NCBI RefSeq assembly: GCF_040513375.1
Contig: NZ_JBEVTG010000001.1
Span: 1,499,796 to 1,563,795 of the forward strand
Source of the DNA: Flagellimonas_B algarum
Lineage (GTDB): Bacteria > Bacteroidota > Bacteroidia > Flavobacteriales > Flavobacteriaceae
DNA length: 64,000 bases
Direction of reading: 5' to 3'
A model generated the notes under the pieces. That model had not been told where the DNA came from, ran no database searches, and was given only the letters and a program-made list of their open reading frames with translations. Made by a program: the position numbers and the translations under genes. This document shows, in pieces, positions 1 to 9,203 of the stretch. Within the stretch, counting starts at the first letter, position 1. Each line of letters opens with the position of its first letter.

Positions 1-71
1 GGAGTATTCGTTTCATAGCGGTTTTTTAGTCTCCGTAAGATAACGAAAATTGAATATTGTAGGAATACTCC
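1..71. repeat. 9-bp inverted repeat at window edge
   Basis: GGAGTATTC at 1-9 is repeated as its exact reverse complement GAATACTCC at 63-71, with 53 bp between. The left arm touches the window edge, so its true length cannot be judged. No gene is visible between the arms. It could be a long-loop RNA structure, a small repeat element or chance. Confidence 0.3.
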
Positions 72-108
72 GAGAGTGAATAGCGAGGCTTCGATTTTAG
101 GGAATCGT

Positions 109-852
109 TTAGTTTTCGAGCACCCCTTGCAATACGTCATAGTACCGGGCCGCGATGAAACCTGCCCCTGCTTCATTGTAATGTACATCATCTGCCAATA
201 AGCTATCACCGAATCCGGTCGCCATATCCACTACCAAAATAGTAGAGGTGGCGGTTCGCTCGTCCATAGCGATCTTTGGCACGTCTTCTTGCATTTGATT
301 GAAAAAGGCAGTCAGCTGTGGAGTCATGGCGCTGCTCATGGCCGGTGCCAGTTGTTCGATGATGATCGTCACTCGGGGGTTCGCCGATTGCAAGAGGTCG
401 ATGATCGCCTTGATATTTGTTAGGGCCTGCTCATAAGACTGGTTGGTCAAGGCATCGTTGCCCCCCGGCGAACTCAACAAGACGATATCAGGCCCTCCCG
501 TTTGCTGTAACCAAGCTGGTAGGCCTTGCAAGATCTGACCGGAGGTAAAACCACCCCGGCCTTCATGGTCGGGATCAAAACGACGACCGGTATAGGTCGG
601 GTAGGAGGAGGTATCGTCCCGCGTACCGACAAAATCAAAGGCGACCCCCGAATCGACCAATAACTTCCATAACTCGTAACGGTAACTTTCGTATTCAGGG
701 CGGGCTCCTTCGACCCTGGAAGCGCCTAAGGGCATGATGGTCGTGGCCGAACCACTGGGGTTTTCCGGGCTAGGGGACATGGGGTTTTCCGAACTGCAGG
801 AAAAAACCAGCATAAGCATACAAAGGAATCGGGCGATCAAAGAAACGTTCAT
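109..852 (-). CDS. SGNH/GDSL-like hydrolase lipoprotein
   Basis: A 247-residue exported lipoprotein: the signal peptide ends in a lipobox, LVFSC, with Cys19 as the likely lipidated residue. The mature part has SGNH-family blocks: PLGASRVEG near residue 41 (block I, candidate nucleophile Ser45), SSPGGND (block III Gly/Asn) and DDVHYNEAG near the C-terminus (block V Asp and His). Family members are esterases or carbohydrate deacetylases. Block I reads GAS rather than GDS, which is tolerated in some SGNH clades. It lies 47 bp downstream of the TonB receptor on the same strand and may be read from the same transcript. The substrate cannot be inferred. Confidence 0.75.
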   Translation of the reverse strand: MNVSLIARFLCMLMLVFSCSSENPMSPSPENPSGSATTIMPLGASRVEGARPEYESYRYELWKLLVDSGVAFDFVGTRDDTSSYPTYTGRRFDPDHEGRGGFTSGQILQGLPAWLQQTGGPDIVLLSSPGGNDALTNQSYEQALTNIKAIIDLLQSANPRVTIIIEQLAPAMSSAMTPQLTAFFNQMQEDVPKIAMDERTATSTILVVDMATGFGDSLLADDVHYNEAGAGFIAARYYDVLQGVLEN

Positions 853-899
853 AAGATGTTTTTTAAAGAAAACAGGGACAAGCTTGTCTTACCCTACCC

Positions 900-3539
900 C
901 TAAAAGCTGACCCGAAATAAAAAATTCGGGGTAAACCCCAATGACAATTGTTCCAATTGGTCGATTTCTTGCAAACCGGTTTCCGGATTTTCATCCACGC
1001 GATAGAACACGGAAAGGGGTACCTGACGGGCATAAAGGTTTTGGGCCGAAACCCCTAAGACGCCCTTTGTGTTTCCCGTTGCATTGAATGCAAACCGATA
1101 CTGGATCGAAGCATCCAATCGGTGGTAATCGGGCAAGCGGGCGCTATTGATGGGTGCGAAATCAATATCCCCGTTCATAGCGTCAAAACCTGTAACCGGG
1201 GTGAATGGAGCCCCGGAACGGAAATTCCACCCCAATGAAAACCGCCAAGCATCAAGTTCATAGGTATTCGACAGGGTCAGGTTGTGGGTGATATCATTGT
1301 TGCCCGGAAATTGGCCTGCTGCGAGTTCTTCAAAACGATACCTCACTTCGTTGAAGGTATATCCCAGCCAAATACGATAGGCCTGCCATTGTTTTTTCAG
1401 GAGGACATCGACCCCGAAAATCTCACTTTCCCCTTGCGAGTATTCTTCAGAGGCATTGGTAAACCCGTTGGTAAAAGACGTCAAGCCATCGATGTTTTTG
1501 AAATAGGCATCCACATCCAAGGTCCACCCTCCGATATCGTATAAGAAGCCGGTTGAGAACTGGGTGCTTTCCAAAACGGGTATATTCTCTTCCGTCAATG
1601 TCCAGATACCGCTTTGCAAGCGCAATCGGGTATCTTCGAATTCGATCAATTGACTGACGATTTGAAAGCGTCGTTCAGCGGTCAGCTTGATTCGAAGGTT
1701 TTTGCTGAGCGGATATTCGATATTCAATCGAGGCTCGAAATACCAAGCGTCAAGAAGTGAAAACCGCGACCCTCGAAGGCCAAGCCGTACCAAACCACGA
1801 TTTTTTGGTCTGAAGTCGTAATTGGCGTAAAGCGCATGGGTGGTGTTTTTAAAATTCGAGGCTTCATTGAAGTCCCTTTCATCTGCAGAAGCTTCGCCGT
1901 CTTCAGGGTCTTCGGGTTCGATATCCTCATCGCCAAGCTCATCGCGAAACAATTGATAAGCCACTTCGTTGCGCGTCAGTTGATATCCTAATTCAAGTTG
2001 TTGTTTTTCGTCAAGATCATAGCCCAAGCCAGCACGTAAGCCATAGTCCTTGACCGAATTTCGCCTAAGGTTTTCTTCGGTCACGGCATTGTCTTCAAAA
2101 AACCGATTGCGGTATTGGCTGTCGAAATTCGAGTAATACGCGCTGAGGCTGTGGTGCCAATCCCGGCCTTTGCGTCCCGTCCAATCAAAACTGAGCCCTT
2201 GGTTCTCGGTGCTCAAGGCATCTTGTGACCGATTTTCATCATCGACCAGTACAAAATTCAGGTCGTTGTCGGTCAACAAACCACTGACATAGATGCTATC
2301 GTTATCAGAGGGTTTGACGATCAGTTTGAGGTTGAGGTCGTAAAATGAAAAAACTTCTTCGCCTTCGACCAGGGTTTCTTCGTCTTCTTCAGCGGGAATG
2401 ACTTGACCGTTGCCATCGTTTACAATGATGGTGTTCTGGAAGACTTTTTCGGAAATGGCCTCAAAGGTAGGGGTGCCCAAACCTTCAATATCGGCATAAG
2501 AACGACGGCCCGAAACGACCAAGCCTAGCTTATCGCCCAAAGGGGTTTTCAGGTAGGTGTCAGCTTGTGTGCCGTTCAGCCCAAGACCGAAATTCAAGGT
2601 TTCGGGGATTTGGGTTTCCCCTTCGATGTCGATGACCCCTGAAATACGTTCGCCATAGGCTGCGGAGGCCCCGCTTTTCGACAAGGTGGCACGGGTGGTG
2701 ATGTTCGGGTTGAATATCGATAACATCCCAAAGAAATGTCCGGTGTTGTACATCTTGATGCCGTCATACAGGATCAGGTTTTGGTCGGCAGAACCGCCAC
2801 GGATCTGGATGTCGGACACGGTCTCGTTGATGCTCGATATACCAGGGACCCACTGTGCCGATTGGAAAACATCGGATTCCACCAGCCCTGGTAAAGCCCC
2901 TTGCTCGGCCGGTTGAAGGGTCAATGAACCGTCTTTGTTCTTATCGATGCCCTTGATCAGGTAAGAGCGTACCACGACCTCTTTCAAGGATTCGATTTGG
3001 GGTTCCATCAAGAAATTCAGACATTCTTGGTCCGCGAAATCGGAGGGCATGAGCAATCGGGTCGCATAGCCCACGAATTGGAGCAGGATCCCCGTTTCGA
3101 TCGGTTCGTCGACAATTGAAAAATAACCCCGTGCATCGGTGGTATATCCTTTGGTGGTGCCCTTGATCAAGATGGTGGCAAAAGCCAAGGGCGTTTTATC
3201 GATCGCATCAAAGACATAACCACATACGGTACTTCGTGTGTCCGGTGGACTGATAATGATCTGATTGGTACGGATAGGTTCGAACAACAAGCCGGTGTCA
3301 CTTTGGAGATATGCCAATAACCCATTGATCGTCAATTCTTTCGAAAGCGTGATACGGTATTCGGCGATAACCGTTTCGGAATAGGAAAACAAAAGGTCCG
3401 AACGTGCTTCAACATCTTGAAGGACTTGTGCCAAGGGGGTGTCATTGTAGGTAAAGGTATAGCGGTCTTGGGCCTTGGCCACGAATACAATGGCTAAAAG
3501 CATCCCTGTCAATAAGAAACGCTTGAGGCTATCGTGCAT
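900..3539 (-). CDS. TonB-dependent receptor with STN and carboxypeptidase-like domains
   Basis: An 879-residue outer-membrane receptor. In order: signal peptide (1-23), an STN domain (about 25-95) of the type that signals to FecR-like anti-sigma factors, a carboxypeptidase-regulatory-like beta-sandwich (about 105-190), a plug domain (about 215-310, with IQIRGG and LYDGIKM), and a large beta-barrel ending in aromatic LFRVSF. STN plus an adjacent FecR and ECF sigma factor is the FecA-type surface-signalling layout. No SusD-like partner is present, so a glycan utilisation locus is not indicated. The ligand is unknown. Its start overlaps the end of the anti-sigma gene by 11 bp, so translation is probably coupled. 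Confidence 0.88.
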   Translation of the reverse strand: MHDSLKRFLLTGMLLAIVFVAKAQDRYTFTYNDTPLAQVLQDVEARSDLLFSYSETVIAEYRITLSKELTINGLLAYLQSDTGLLFEPIRTNQIIISPPDTRSTVCGYVFDAIDKTPLAFATILIKGTTKGYTTDARGYFSIVDEPIETGILLQFVGYATRLLMPSDFADQECLNFLMEPQIESLKEVVVRSYLIKGIDKNKDGSLTLQPAEQGALPGLVESDVFQSAQWVPGISSINETVSDIQIRGGSADQNLILYDGIKMYNTGHFFGMLSIFNPNITTRATLSKSGASAAYGERISGVIDIEGETQIPETLNFGLGLNGTQADTYLKTPLGDKLGLVVSGRRSYADIEGLGTPTFEAISEKVFQNTIIVNDGNGQVIPAEEDEETLVEGEEVFSFYDLNLKLIVKPSDNDSIYVSGLLTDNDLNFVLVDDENRSQDALSTENQGLSFDWTGRKGRDWHHSLSAYYSNFDSQYRNRFFEDNAVTEENLRRNSVKDYGLRAGLGYDLDEKQQLELGYQLTRNEVAYQLFRDELGDEDIEPEDPEDGEASADERDFNEASNFKNTTHALYANYDFRPKNRGLVRLGLRGSRFSLLDAWYFEPRLNIEYPLSKNLRIKLTAERRFQIVSQLIEFEDTRLRLQSGIWTLTEENIPVLESTQFSTGFLYDIGGWTLDVDAYFKNIDGLTSFTNGFTNASEEYSQGESEIFGVDVLLKKQWQAYRIWLGYTFNEVRYRFEELAAGQFPGNNDITHNLTLSNTYELDAWRFSLGWNFRSGAPFTPVTGFDAMNGDIDFAPINSARLPDYHRLDASIQYRFAFNATGNTKGVLGVSAQNLYARQVPLSVFYRVDENPETGLQEIDQLEQLSLGFTPNFLFRVSF

Positions 3540-4440
3540 ATAAGGTGACGGTTTTTTGATCTTCCGATAATTCGTATCGGATTCCCATGGGAACCAACAC
3601 TGACTTCAGGGCCAAAGGCAGATCGTCATGCACGAAACTGCCGGTAAACCTTCCTTCGATGAGCTTGGGTCCATACTCGAAACGGACCATATAGTAATGC
3701 TCTAATTCGGCCAGTACCTTATGCAACTCCGCATTCGAAAAGCGGCTTTGGCCGCTTTGCCAGTCGGGTCTGTCATCGTTATGTTGAAAAGTGACCATCA
3801 CCTTGCCTTTGAAGGTCAAGGCATCACCGGCTTCCAATACAGATCGTTGTTCCTCTGGGGCATGGTCGAAACGGACCCTGCCCTCATAGCATCGGAGTTC
3901 AAAGTCCTCATTTCGGATTTTTACGTTGAACTCCGTTCCCAAGACACTCACATCCCCTGAGGTAGTGCGCACTTGAAAACCTTCGCCCTTGGTCACCTTG
4001 AAAAAGCCTTCCCCTTCGAGCTGTACGGTTTTGTTGTTCGTCCAAAAGAACCGACGGTGTTGCAAGCGCGATTGCGCATTCAATACCACCGTACTGCCGT
4101 CTGGGAGGATGATTTCGCTTTTCTCTCCGATACCGGTACTGTAGGTGATTTTACTGAAGAACAGGCCAAAGAGGAGTACTATGGAGGCCGCGATACCCAA
4201 GGTGTAATAGAGTGGCCTTAGGTTCACCACCTTTTTTGCGTTGCCTGAAGCAATGCCCTGCCATACTTTTTCGCGAAGGGCTTCCTTGTCGAACCCGGGT
4301 TTTTCAATGCCCTCAAGATGCCGTTGCAACCGCAGGTATTCCGCATAGGTTTCGGATGCCTCGAACTCGGCCGATTCCGCATCGGTCAACTCATCAGCGA
4401 GCCAACGGGCCATTATCGTATCATCTTTTTCTTCGAACAT
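3529..4440 (-). CDS. FecR-family anti-sigma factor
   Basis: A cytoplasmic N-terminal segment with MARWLADELTDAE is followed by one membrane helix (about residues 78-95, LYYTLGIAASIVLLFGLFF) and a periplasmic FecR domain (DGSTVVLNAQSRL, GDVSVLGTEFNV). The C-terminal DUF4974-like part resembles an STN fold, as is common in Bacteroidota. It should hold the sigma factor at 4501-5013 inactive until the receptor STN domain signals. I chose the ATG at 4440 over an in-frame ATG 33 bp upstream because typical family members begin at this point. Middle gene of the sigma/anti-sigma/receptor unit. Confidence 0.88.
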   Translation of the reverse strand: MFEEKDDTIMARWLADELTDAESAEFEASETYAEYLRLQRHLEGIEKPGFDKEALREKVWQGIASGNAKKVVNLRPLYYTLGIAASIVLLFGLFFSKITYSTGIGEKSEIILPDGSTVVLNAQSRLQHRRFFWTNNKTVQLEGEGFFKVTKGEGFQVRTTSGDVSVLGTEFNVKIRNEDFELRCYEGRVRFDHAPEEQRSVLEAGDALTFKGKVMVTFQHNDDRPDWQSGQSRFSNAELHKVLAELEHYYMVRFEYGPKLIEGRFTGSFVHDDLPLALKSVLVPMGIRYELSEDQKTVTLYAR

Positions 4441-4500
4441 AGTTTTGCTACATACATCTAGGAAACAGGGCACTCCATTTTTACCCTACCCCCTTATACG

Positions 4501-5013
4501 TTAAATATTCCGCACTGTTTTACGCAACTTGACCAAAGCTTTGTGCATGCGTTTTTCTACCGCTTTTTGGGAAACTTCCAAAAAGGCGGCGATTTCTTTA
4601 TAAGTCATGCCATCGATGCGATTCATTAAAAACACCTCGCGCTGGCCTTCGGGGAGTGCCGCAATCGCCGATTCGAGCGTTTCGCGGTATTCTTTTTCCT
4701 CCAATTGGTATTCTGGGGTTTCGTGTTCTACGGATCGTTGGGGCCTTTTGGCGTATTTCAACACTACTTTTTGATGTTCTACCTGGTTGTAAAAGGCGTT
4801 TTTAGCCACGGCGAATAAAAATCCACGGGCCTTTTCGAAAACGACCTTTTTGCAATTGTTCCAGAGTTTGATGAAGGCTTCTTGAACAAGGTCTTCGGCC
4901 TGGGGTAGGTTTCCTGATTGGTAATAGAGGTAATTGCGAAGCGTTTCCGCATGGAGGTCGAACAGCCGGTCGAATACCCTTTTCTCGCAAACGGACTTTT
5001 CGCTTTCGCTCAT
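4501..5013 (-). CDS. ECF-type RNA polymerase sigma factor
   Basis: A 170-residue sigma-70-family protein of the ECF group. Region 2 includes QAEDLVQEAFIKLW, and region 4 is a helix-turn-helix with MTYKEIAAFLEVSQKAVEKR. Length and motifs fit the Bacteroidetes expansion family of ECF factors that pair with FecR proteins. It is the first gene of a unit with FecR (60 bp downstream) and the TonB receptor. Regulation is most likely by sequestration by FecR and autoactivation. It is divergent from the transglutaminase-7TM gene. Confidence 0.9.
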   Translation of the reverse strand: MSESEKSVCEKRVFDRLFDLHAETLRNYLYYQSGNLPQAEDLVQEAFIKLWNNCKKVVFEKARGFLFAVAKNAFYNQVEHQKVVLKYAKRPQRSVEHETPEYQLEEKEYRETLESAIAALPEGQREVFLMNRIDGMTYKEIAAFLEVSQKAVEKRMHKALVKLRKTVRNI

Positions 5014-5091
5014 TCAGGGAATTTTTTTCTAGGGGGGTGGGGTGAATCCAAAGTATCCTGTTCTACTACCAAAACTAAAAAATAATTGGTT

Positions 5092-6669
5092 ATGACCGTC
5101 CCAAAGCATTACAAGTCCATCCTGTTTGCACTAAGCGTACTCGCTGTGGCATCCATCGCCTATAAGTTGGAATGGCTTTCAAAAAACGAAGCGGAATTTA
5201 AAGCTGATGCGGTGTATCGGGTGACGTACCGGTATTTCTTCAAAACCGATAGTGCGACCACCTTCGTGAAGGCGTTTTTGCCCAAAAACAACGCAAGACA
5301 ACAAATCTTAGCCCAAAAAAGCATCATGCCCCCGACTATTGGGTTCACCACCGTGGCCGAAGGTCCGAACGTTCGCGGCCATTGGACGACGGACGTACCG
5401 AATACCTATGAAAGCGTGAGCTACTCCTTTGCTTTTAGGGGGAAGGACCAACTGTTCGGACTACCGTCCAAATTCAAACCAATGACCACAGGTATGGAAG
5501 GCTTTTTGGTACCTACCGAGCACATCCAATCGGATGCCGAGCCCATCGCCCAACTGGCGAAACGGCTTTCCAAGGGCACTACCAGTGATAAGGCGGTCGT
5601 ACAGGCGGTGTTCGACTATGTGCACGGAATTCCTACCGCACCGATCATCACATTGACCGATGCTTTGGGTGCTTTGGAACGAAACAAAGCGTCCTGCAAT
5701 GGCAAGAGTCGGCTTTTGGTCGCTTTGGCCAGGAACCTGGGGTATCCGGCCAGGATCAAAGGGGGGATTATCTTAAAAGAATCGAACAAGCGTACCAGTC
5801 ACGCTTGGGTCGAATTGCACATCAACGGCGATTGGGTGCCCTTTGATGCTTTGAACGGTCATTTTGCCTATCTGCCTGCCAATTATTTGGAATTGTATGA
5901 AGGCGATGCCTTTTTAGTGACCCATAGCCCGGGCATCCAATTTGACTACGCCTATGAAATCGAACCTCAAGAATCGCTGCCTATGATCAATGAGGAAGCC
6001 CAAGGGATCGATGAATTGACGGCGTTTTCGTTATGGGGACTTGTCAAAAACGGCACGATTTCGAAAAAGAACCTCTTTTTGCTGTTGATGCTGCCCTTGG
6101 GTGGGTTGATCGTCGCCTTATTACGGAATATCGTCGGCATTCGCACCTTTGGGGTCTTTTTACCGGTGCTTATCGCTTTTTCCCTTTTGGAAACCGGATT
6201 TACGACCGGAATGGTACTCTTCCTTTTCTTGATTTTGTTCGTTGGTTTGATCACCCGTCCTTTTGATGCCATGGGCTTACTGCATACCCCCAAATTGGTC
6301 ATCTCGTTGACCCTGATGGTTTTGGTGATGGCCTTGGGCAATTACTTCGGTCTGCGATTCGATATCCCTTGGTTGGGGGCGTTGACCTTGTTCCCGACCA
6401 TTATTCTGACGATTTCGGCAGAACGCTTTTCGAAACTCATTGTTGAAGACGGTTTCCATAAAGCGACGGGAACCTTGCTCCAAACACTTTTGGCCGTTGG
6501 CGTATGTTATTTGCTTTTCGCCGTGCCCGGCCTAGACGGCATCCTGATCCTGTTTCCGGAATTGCTCTTATTGGTCATCACAGCCTGCATGCTCCTCGGA
6601 CGCTATGTCGGCTTACGGTGGACCGAGCTCCTTCGTTTTCAACCCTTGTTACCCTTAAAATTCAGCTGA
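5092..6669 (+). CDS. Transglutaminase-like protein fused to 7 TM helices (UUP1-type)
   Basis: A 525-residue protein: one N-terminal membrane helix (about 9-25), an extracytoplasmic region with a transglutaminase-like core (about 150-275), and a C-terminal block of hydrophobic helices from about residue 328 to the end matching the 7TM domain usually found with it. Families of this layout are generally called inactive transglutaminases, yet here Cys202 (ASCNGKSR), His237 (SHAWVEL) and Asp252 (VPFDALNG) sit where the catalytic triad should be. ATG at 5092 is preferred over an in-frame TTG at 5086. Two bases downstream begins an ATP-grasp ligase gene, its usual partner. A role in making, moving or modifying a small peptide is inferred. 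Confidence 0.8.
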   Translation: MTVPKHYKSILFALSVLAVASIAYKLEWLSKNEAEFKADAVYRVTYRYFFKTDSATTFVKAFLPKNNARQQILAQKSIMPPTIGFTTVAEGPNVRGHWTTDVPNTYESVSYSFAFRGKDQLFGLPSKFKPMTTGMEGFLVPTEHIQSDAEPIAQLAKRLSKGTTSDKAVVQAVFDYVHGIPTAPIITLTDALGALERNKASCNGKSRLLVALARNLGYPARIKGGIILKESNKRTSHAWVELHINGDWVPFDALNGHFAYLPANYLELYEGDAFLVTHSPGIQFDYAYEIEPQESLPMINEEAQGIDELTAFSLWGLVKNGTISKKNLFLLLMLPLGGLIVALLRNIVGIRTFGVFLPVLIAFSLLETGFTTGMVLFLFLILFVGLITRPFDAMGLLHTPKLVISLTLMVLVMALGNYFGLRFDIPWLGALTLFPTIILTISAERFSKLIVEDGFHKATGTLLQTLLAVGVCYLLFAVPGLDGILILFPELLLLVITACMLLGRYVGLRWTELLRFQPLLPLKFS

Positions 6670-6671
6670 TC

Positions 6672-7535
6672 ATGTTAGGAAAGTTATTCCAGGTCCGAAA
6701 CCCCAAGGGGGTGGTCGGGCTCAATCGACGCAATATCGAATTGATTTACCCGCACAATCAGCGTGAGCATTACACCCTCGCCGATGACAAGGTCAAGGCG
6801 AAGATGCTATTGCACGAACATGGTATTGCCTGCGCCCGCACGTATGCGGTTATTGAACGGATCAGTGAGATCAAAACCAAATGGGCCGCTTTGCAAGACC
6901 ATAGCACCTTGGTCATCAAGCCTGCCAAGGGCTGCGGTGGCGGTGGGATCAAGATTTTAAGGAAAAATGCCAAGGGTCACTGGCAAAGTAGCGGTAATAC
7001 GATGACCGACGCCCAGATTTTCCAACATATTACCGGTATCATATCCGGCTTGTTTTCCATGGCGAATACCGATGCCTGTCTCATTGAGGAGTGTATTGTA
7101 CCGCATCCGTTCTTTGCCGAGATCTATGATGAAGGCGTCCCTGATTTCCGGATCATTACCCTCAAGGGAAAACCGCTGATGGCCATGTTGCGGATGCCGA
7201 CCTCGAAGTCGGACGGTAAGGCCAATTTACATCAAAACGGTGTGGGTATCGGGGTCGATATGGCCAAGGGCACCTTAACGCAGGTGTACGACGGAAAACG
7301 GTATACGCTGCATCATCCCGATAATTCGAACCAAGTCTTCGGCATGCAAATCCCGTTTTGGTTTACCATGCTGCAATTGGCCCGAAAAACGGCCAAAGCC
7401 TTTCCGCTGGAGTATCTCGGAATCGACTTGGTCATCGATAAGGTCAAAGGGCCGCAAATCATGGAAGTCAATGTACGGCCGGGCCTCGGCATACAACTGG
7501 TCAATCAACAAGGTCTGGCGAATTGCCTGGCCTAA
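6672..7535 (+). CDS. ATP-grasp alpha-L-glutamate ligase-like protein
   Basis: A 287-residue ATP-grasp enzyme related to RimK. Visible elements are the glycine-rich ATP-binding loop (KPAKGCGGGGIKIL), the EECIVPHPFFAEIYDE segment, DFRIITLKGKP and the metal-binding end PQIMEVNVRPGLG. The family forms amide bonds between amino acids or adds glutamate to a peptide or protein. ATG at 6672 follows the upstream stop by two bases, so the two genes are almost certainly co-translated. An upstream in-frame start would lie deep inside the preceding gene and is rejected. The RimB-like aspartyl peptidase often found with this pair is absent; an outer-membrane barrel gene follows instead. Confidence 0.85.
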   Translation: MLGKLFQVRNPKGVVGLNRRNIELIYPHNQREHYTLADDKVKAKMLLHEHGIACARTYAVIERISEIKTKWAALQDHSTLVIKPAKGCGGGGIKILRKNAKGHWQSSGNTMTDAQIFQHITGIISGLFSMANTDACLIEECIVPHPFFAEIYDEGVPDFRIITLKGKPLMAMLRMPTSKSDGKANLHQNGVGIGVDMAKGTLTQVYDGKRYTLHHPDNSNQVFGMQIPFWFTMLQLARKTAKAFPLEYLGIDLVIDKVKGPQIMEVNVRPGLGIQLVNQQGLANCLA

Positions 7536-7554
7536 ATCCAATACATCCCATCTT

Positions 7555-8670
7555 ATGAAAAAGTATATCACCTTTTGTTTATTGCTATCGGCGCTTAACG
7601 CCATGGCCCAAGAACGGCACCGATTCGAATTCGGCAGCCAAACCGGTTACGAGTACAATTACTTTAAAAGTCCCGATCAGGTATTGGTCGATGGTAGCTT
7701 GTTGAACGAAAACGATTTGATTTCCAGTAGTGGCTATCTAGATCTGTTCTTTGATTATGATTACCGCTACCAATGGAAGGCGAACCGGCTCCGCATTGCC
7801 ATTTCCCCCTTTGCGAGGTTGTTCCAAGAACAAATGACCGATAGTTATTGGAGTTTGGATGTGGCGGTAAAATACGATCGCAAACTCTCGAAATCGATCA
7901 AACTGCTAGGCGAATTGAACATTAATCGAATGGATCGTGAAGGGCTTGACGGTGCCCAAGACGTTTTGGTCAATCCGTTAGGGTATACCAATTATGGTGG
8001 TTCGGGTGGACTGGCTTGGCGCCCAACCAAACAACACCGCACTTCCTTTGAGGGGTTTTATAATTTCAAGAATTTCGATGCCTACGGGGTCAGGGACCTT
8101 CAATTCAATGAATACGGACTGCGTTTGGCGACCAGACAGGAATTCCGCCCTGGAAGATTCGAGCATTCGTTCGGACTGACGACTTATATCAAAAAACGCC
8201 TATACGACACCTTCAATTCAGAAGAATCGCCCCAAACGGGCCGTCGTGATTGGGACTATGCGAAGCTCACCGGATTTTACAACTTACCGTTGAACGCTGT
8301 TTTCGAAATTGCACCCCAACTGACGTATTACGGTCGTTTCGATCGTCTCGAGAACCGATCCGGGTTTCACCAATATGGACCAGGGATCCGTTTCCGTTTT
8401 GATAACGACAAGACGCGGATCAATGCCTTGGTCAAGTACCAGGTGCGGGGGTATACCGATATACAAGCCCCTGGGGCGACCGATTTGCTCCGCTATACTT
8501 ACACCGATATTTCATTGCAGTTCGAACACCAATTACCGATTAAGGGGCTGTTGTTCACCGGAAGGGCCTACAGTAGGTTTAGGGAAACCAATACCGTGGA
8601 TCTCGCTTCGCGCTCTTTTCGGGGTTACACCAACCAATATGCCGGTGTCGGCCTAACTTGGAAACTGTAA
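7555..8670 (+). CDS. Outer-membrane beta-barrel protein
   Basis: A 371-residue exported protein with a signal peptide (about 1-18, cut after AMA-Q) and a mature part made of alternating short polar/aromatic strands typical of an outer-membrane barrel of moderate size. I see no plug domain, TonB box or enzymatic motif. ATG at 7555 was chosen because it starts the signal peptide; longer in-frame extensions overlap the ligase gene. It begins 19 bp after the ATP-grasp gene, so a role as the outer-membrane step for whatever that pair makes is a reasonable inference, though not shown by the sequence. Confidence 0.75.
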   Translation: MKKYITFCLLLSALNAMAQERHRFEFGSQTGYEYNYFKSPDQVLVDGSLLNENDLISSSGYLDLFFDYDYRYQWKANRLRIAISPFARLFQEQMTDSYWSLDVAVKYDRKLSKSIKLLGELNINRMDREGLDGAQDVLVNPLGYTNYGGSGGLAWRPTKQHRTSFEGFYNFKNFDAYGVRDLQFNEYGLRLATRQEFRPGRFEHSFGLTTYIKKRLYDTFNSEESPQTGRRDWDYAKLTGFYNLPLNAVFEIAPQLTYYGRFDRLENRSGFHQYGPGIRFRFDNDKTRINALVKYQVRGYTDIQAPGATDLLRYTYTDISLQFEHQLPIKGLLFTGRAYSRFRETNTVDLASRSFRGYTNQYAGVGLTWKL

Positions 8671-8677
8671 AGGACAG

Positions 8678-9133
8678 CTAGCCTTGTGTGGTTTTGCGCT
8701 GGAGGAAAACGGCATAGCAGCTAAGGAGGATGGCCGATGCGGAAATCACGGTCATCAGGGTACCCGGGAAGAAATGAACGAATCCACCCAAATCCATGAA
8801 CAGAAAGTAGCCCAAGTCGGCCAATCCGCCTACGAGTGCGGCTAGATAAATAGCATTTTTGTTCCCTTTCCATATGCCAAAAGCACAAACAAAGGTGATC
8901 ATACCGATCCAGAGGAGGTTGAAGCCGTGTTGCCCAATGATCGCACCGGCCGCTTTGGGATAGTCCATGGTCAGGGTGTCGGGGTCAACGGCATCGGCAA
9001 TTCCGATGACGGAGGCACTGATATCATCGGTCAAAACACCCTTCATGGTCATGACACCGGCTAGAACGTGCACCAGACCCCAAACGATCCATAAGATAGA
9101 GGCGGTGCGCAAACAAAAGGAAATGGTTTTCAT
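8678..9133 (-). CDS. Four-helix membrane protein, unknown function
   Basis: A 151-residue integral membrane protein with about four hydrophobic helices (ILWIVWGLVHVLAGV, LLWIGMITFVCAFGIW, AIYLAALVGGLADLGYF, and a C-terminal helix). No catalytic or cofactor motif was recognised. The start at 9133 is preferred over one 48 bp upstream because it opens directly into a membrane segment. It lies 70 bp downstream of the Crp-type regulator on the same strand and may be its target or partner. Confidence 0.7.
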   Translation of the reverse strand: MKTISFCLRTASILWIVWGLVHVLAGVMTMKGVLTDDISASVIGIADAVDPDTLTMDYPKAAGAIIGQHGFNLLWIGMITFVCAFGIWKGNKNAIYLAALVGGLADLGYFLFMDLGGFVHFFPGTLMTVISASAILLSCYAVFLQRKTTQG

Positions 9134-9203
9134 ACATGGGAATTTGTCCGGAAAGTTCCCAAATCCCATTAAAGTATACATTAACCTAGATTAAGAAAAC
9201 GGA

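Noticed and set aside
1..71. Inverted repeat as the end of an insertion sequence
   Set aside because: Only 9 bp, no transposase nearby and no target duplication visible; kept only as a low-confidence repeat.
900..3539. SusC/SusD-type glycan utilisation locus
   Set aside because: There is no SusD-like gene and no polysaccharide-degrading cluster beside the receptor; the STN domain with sigma/FecR indicates a FecA-type system.
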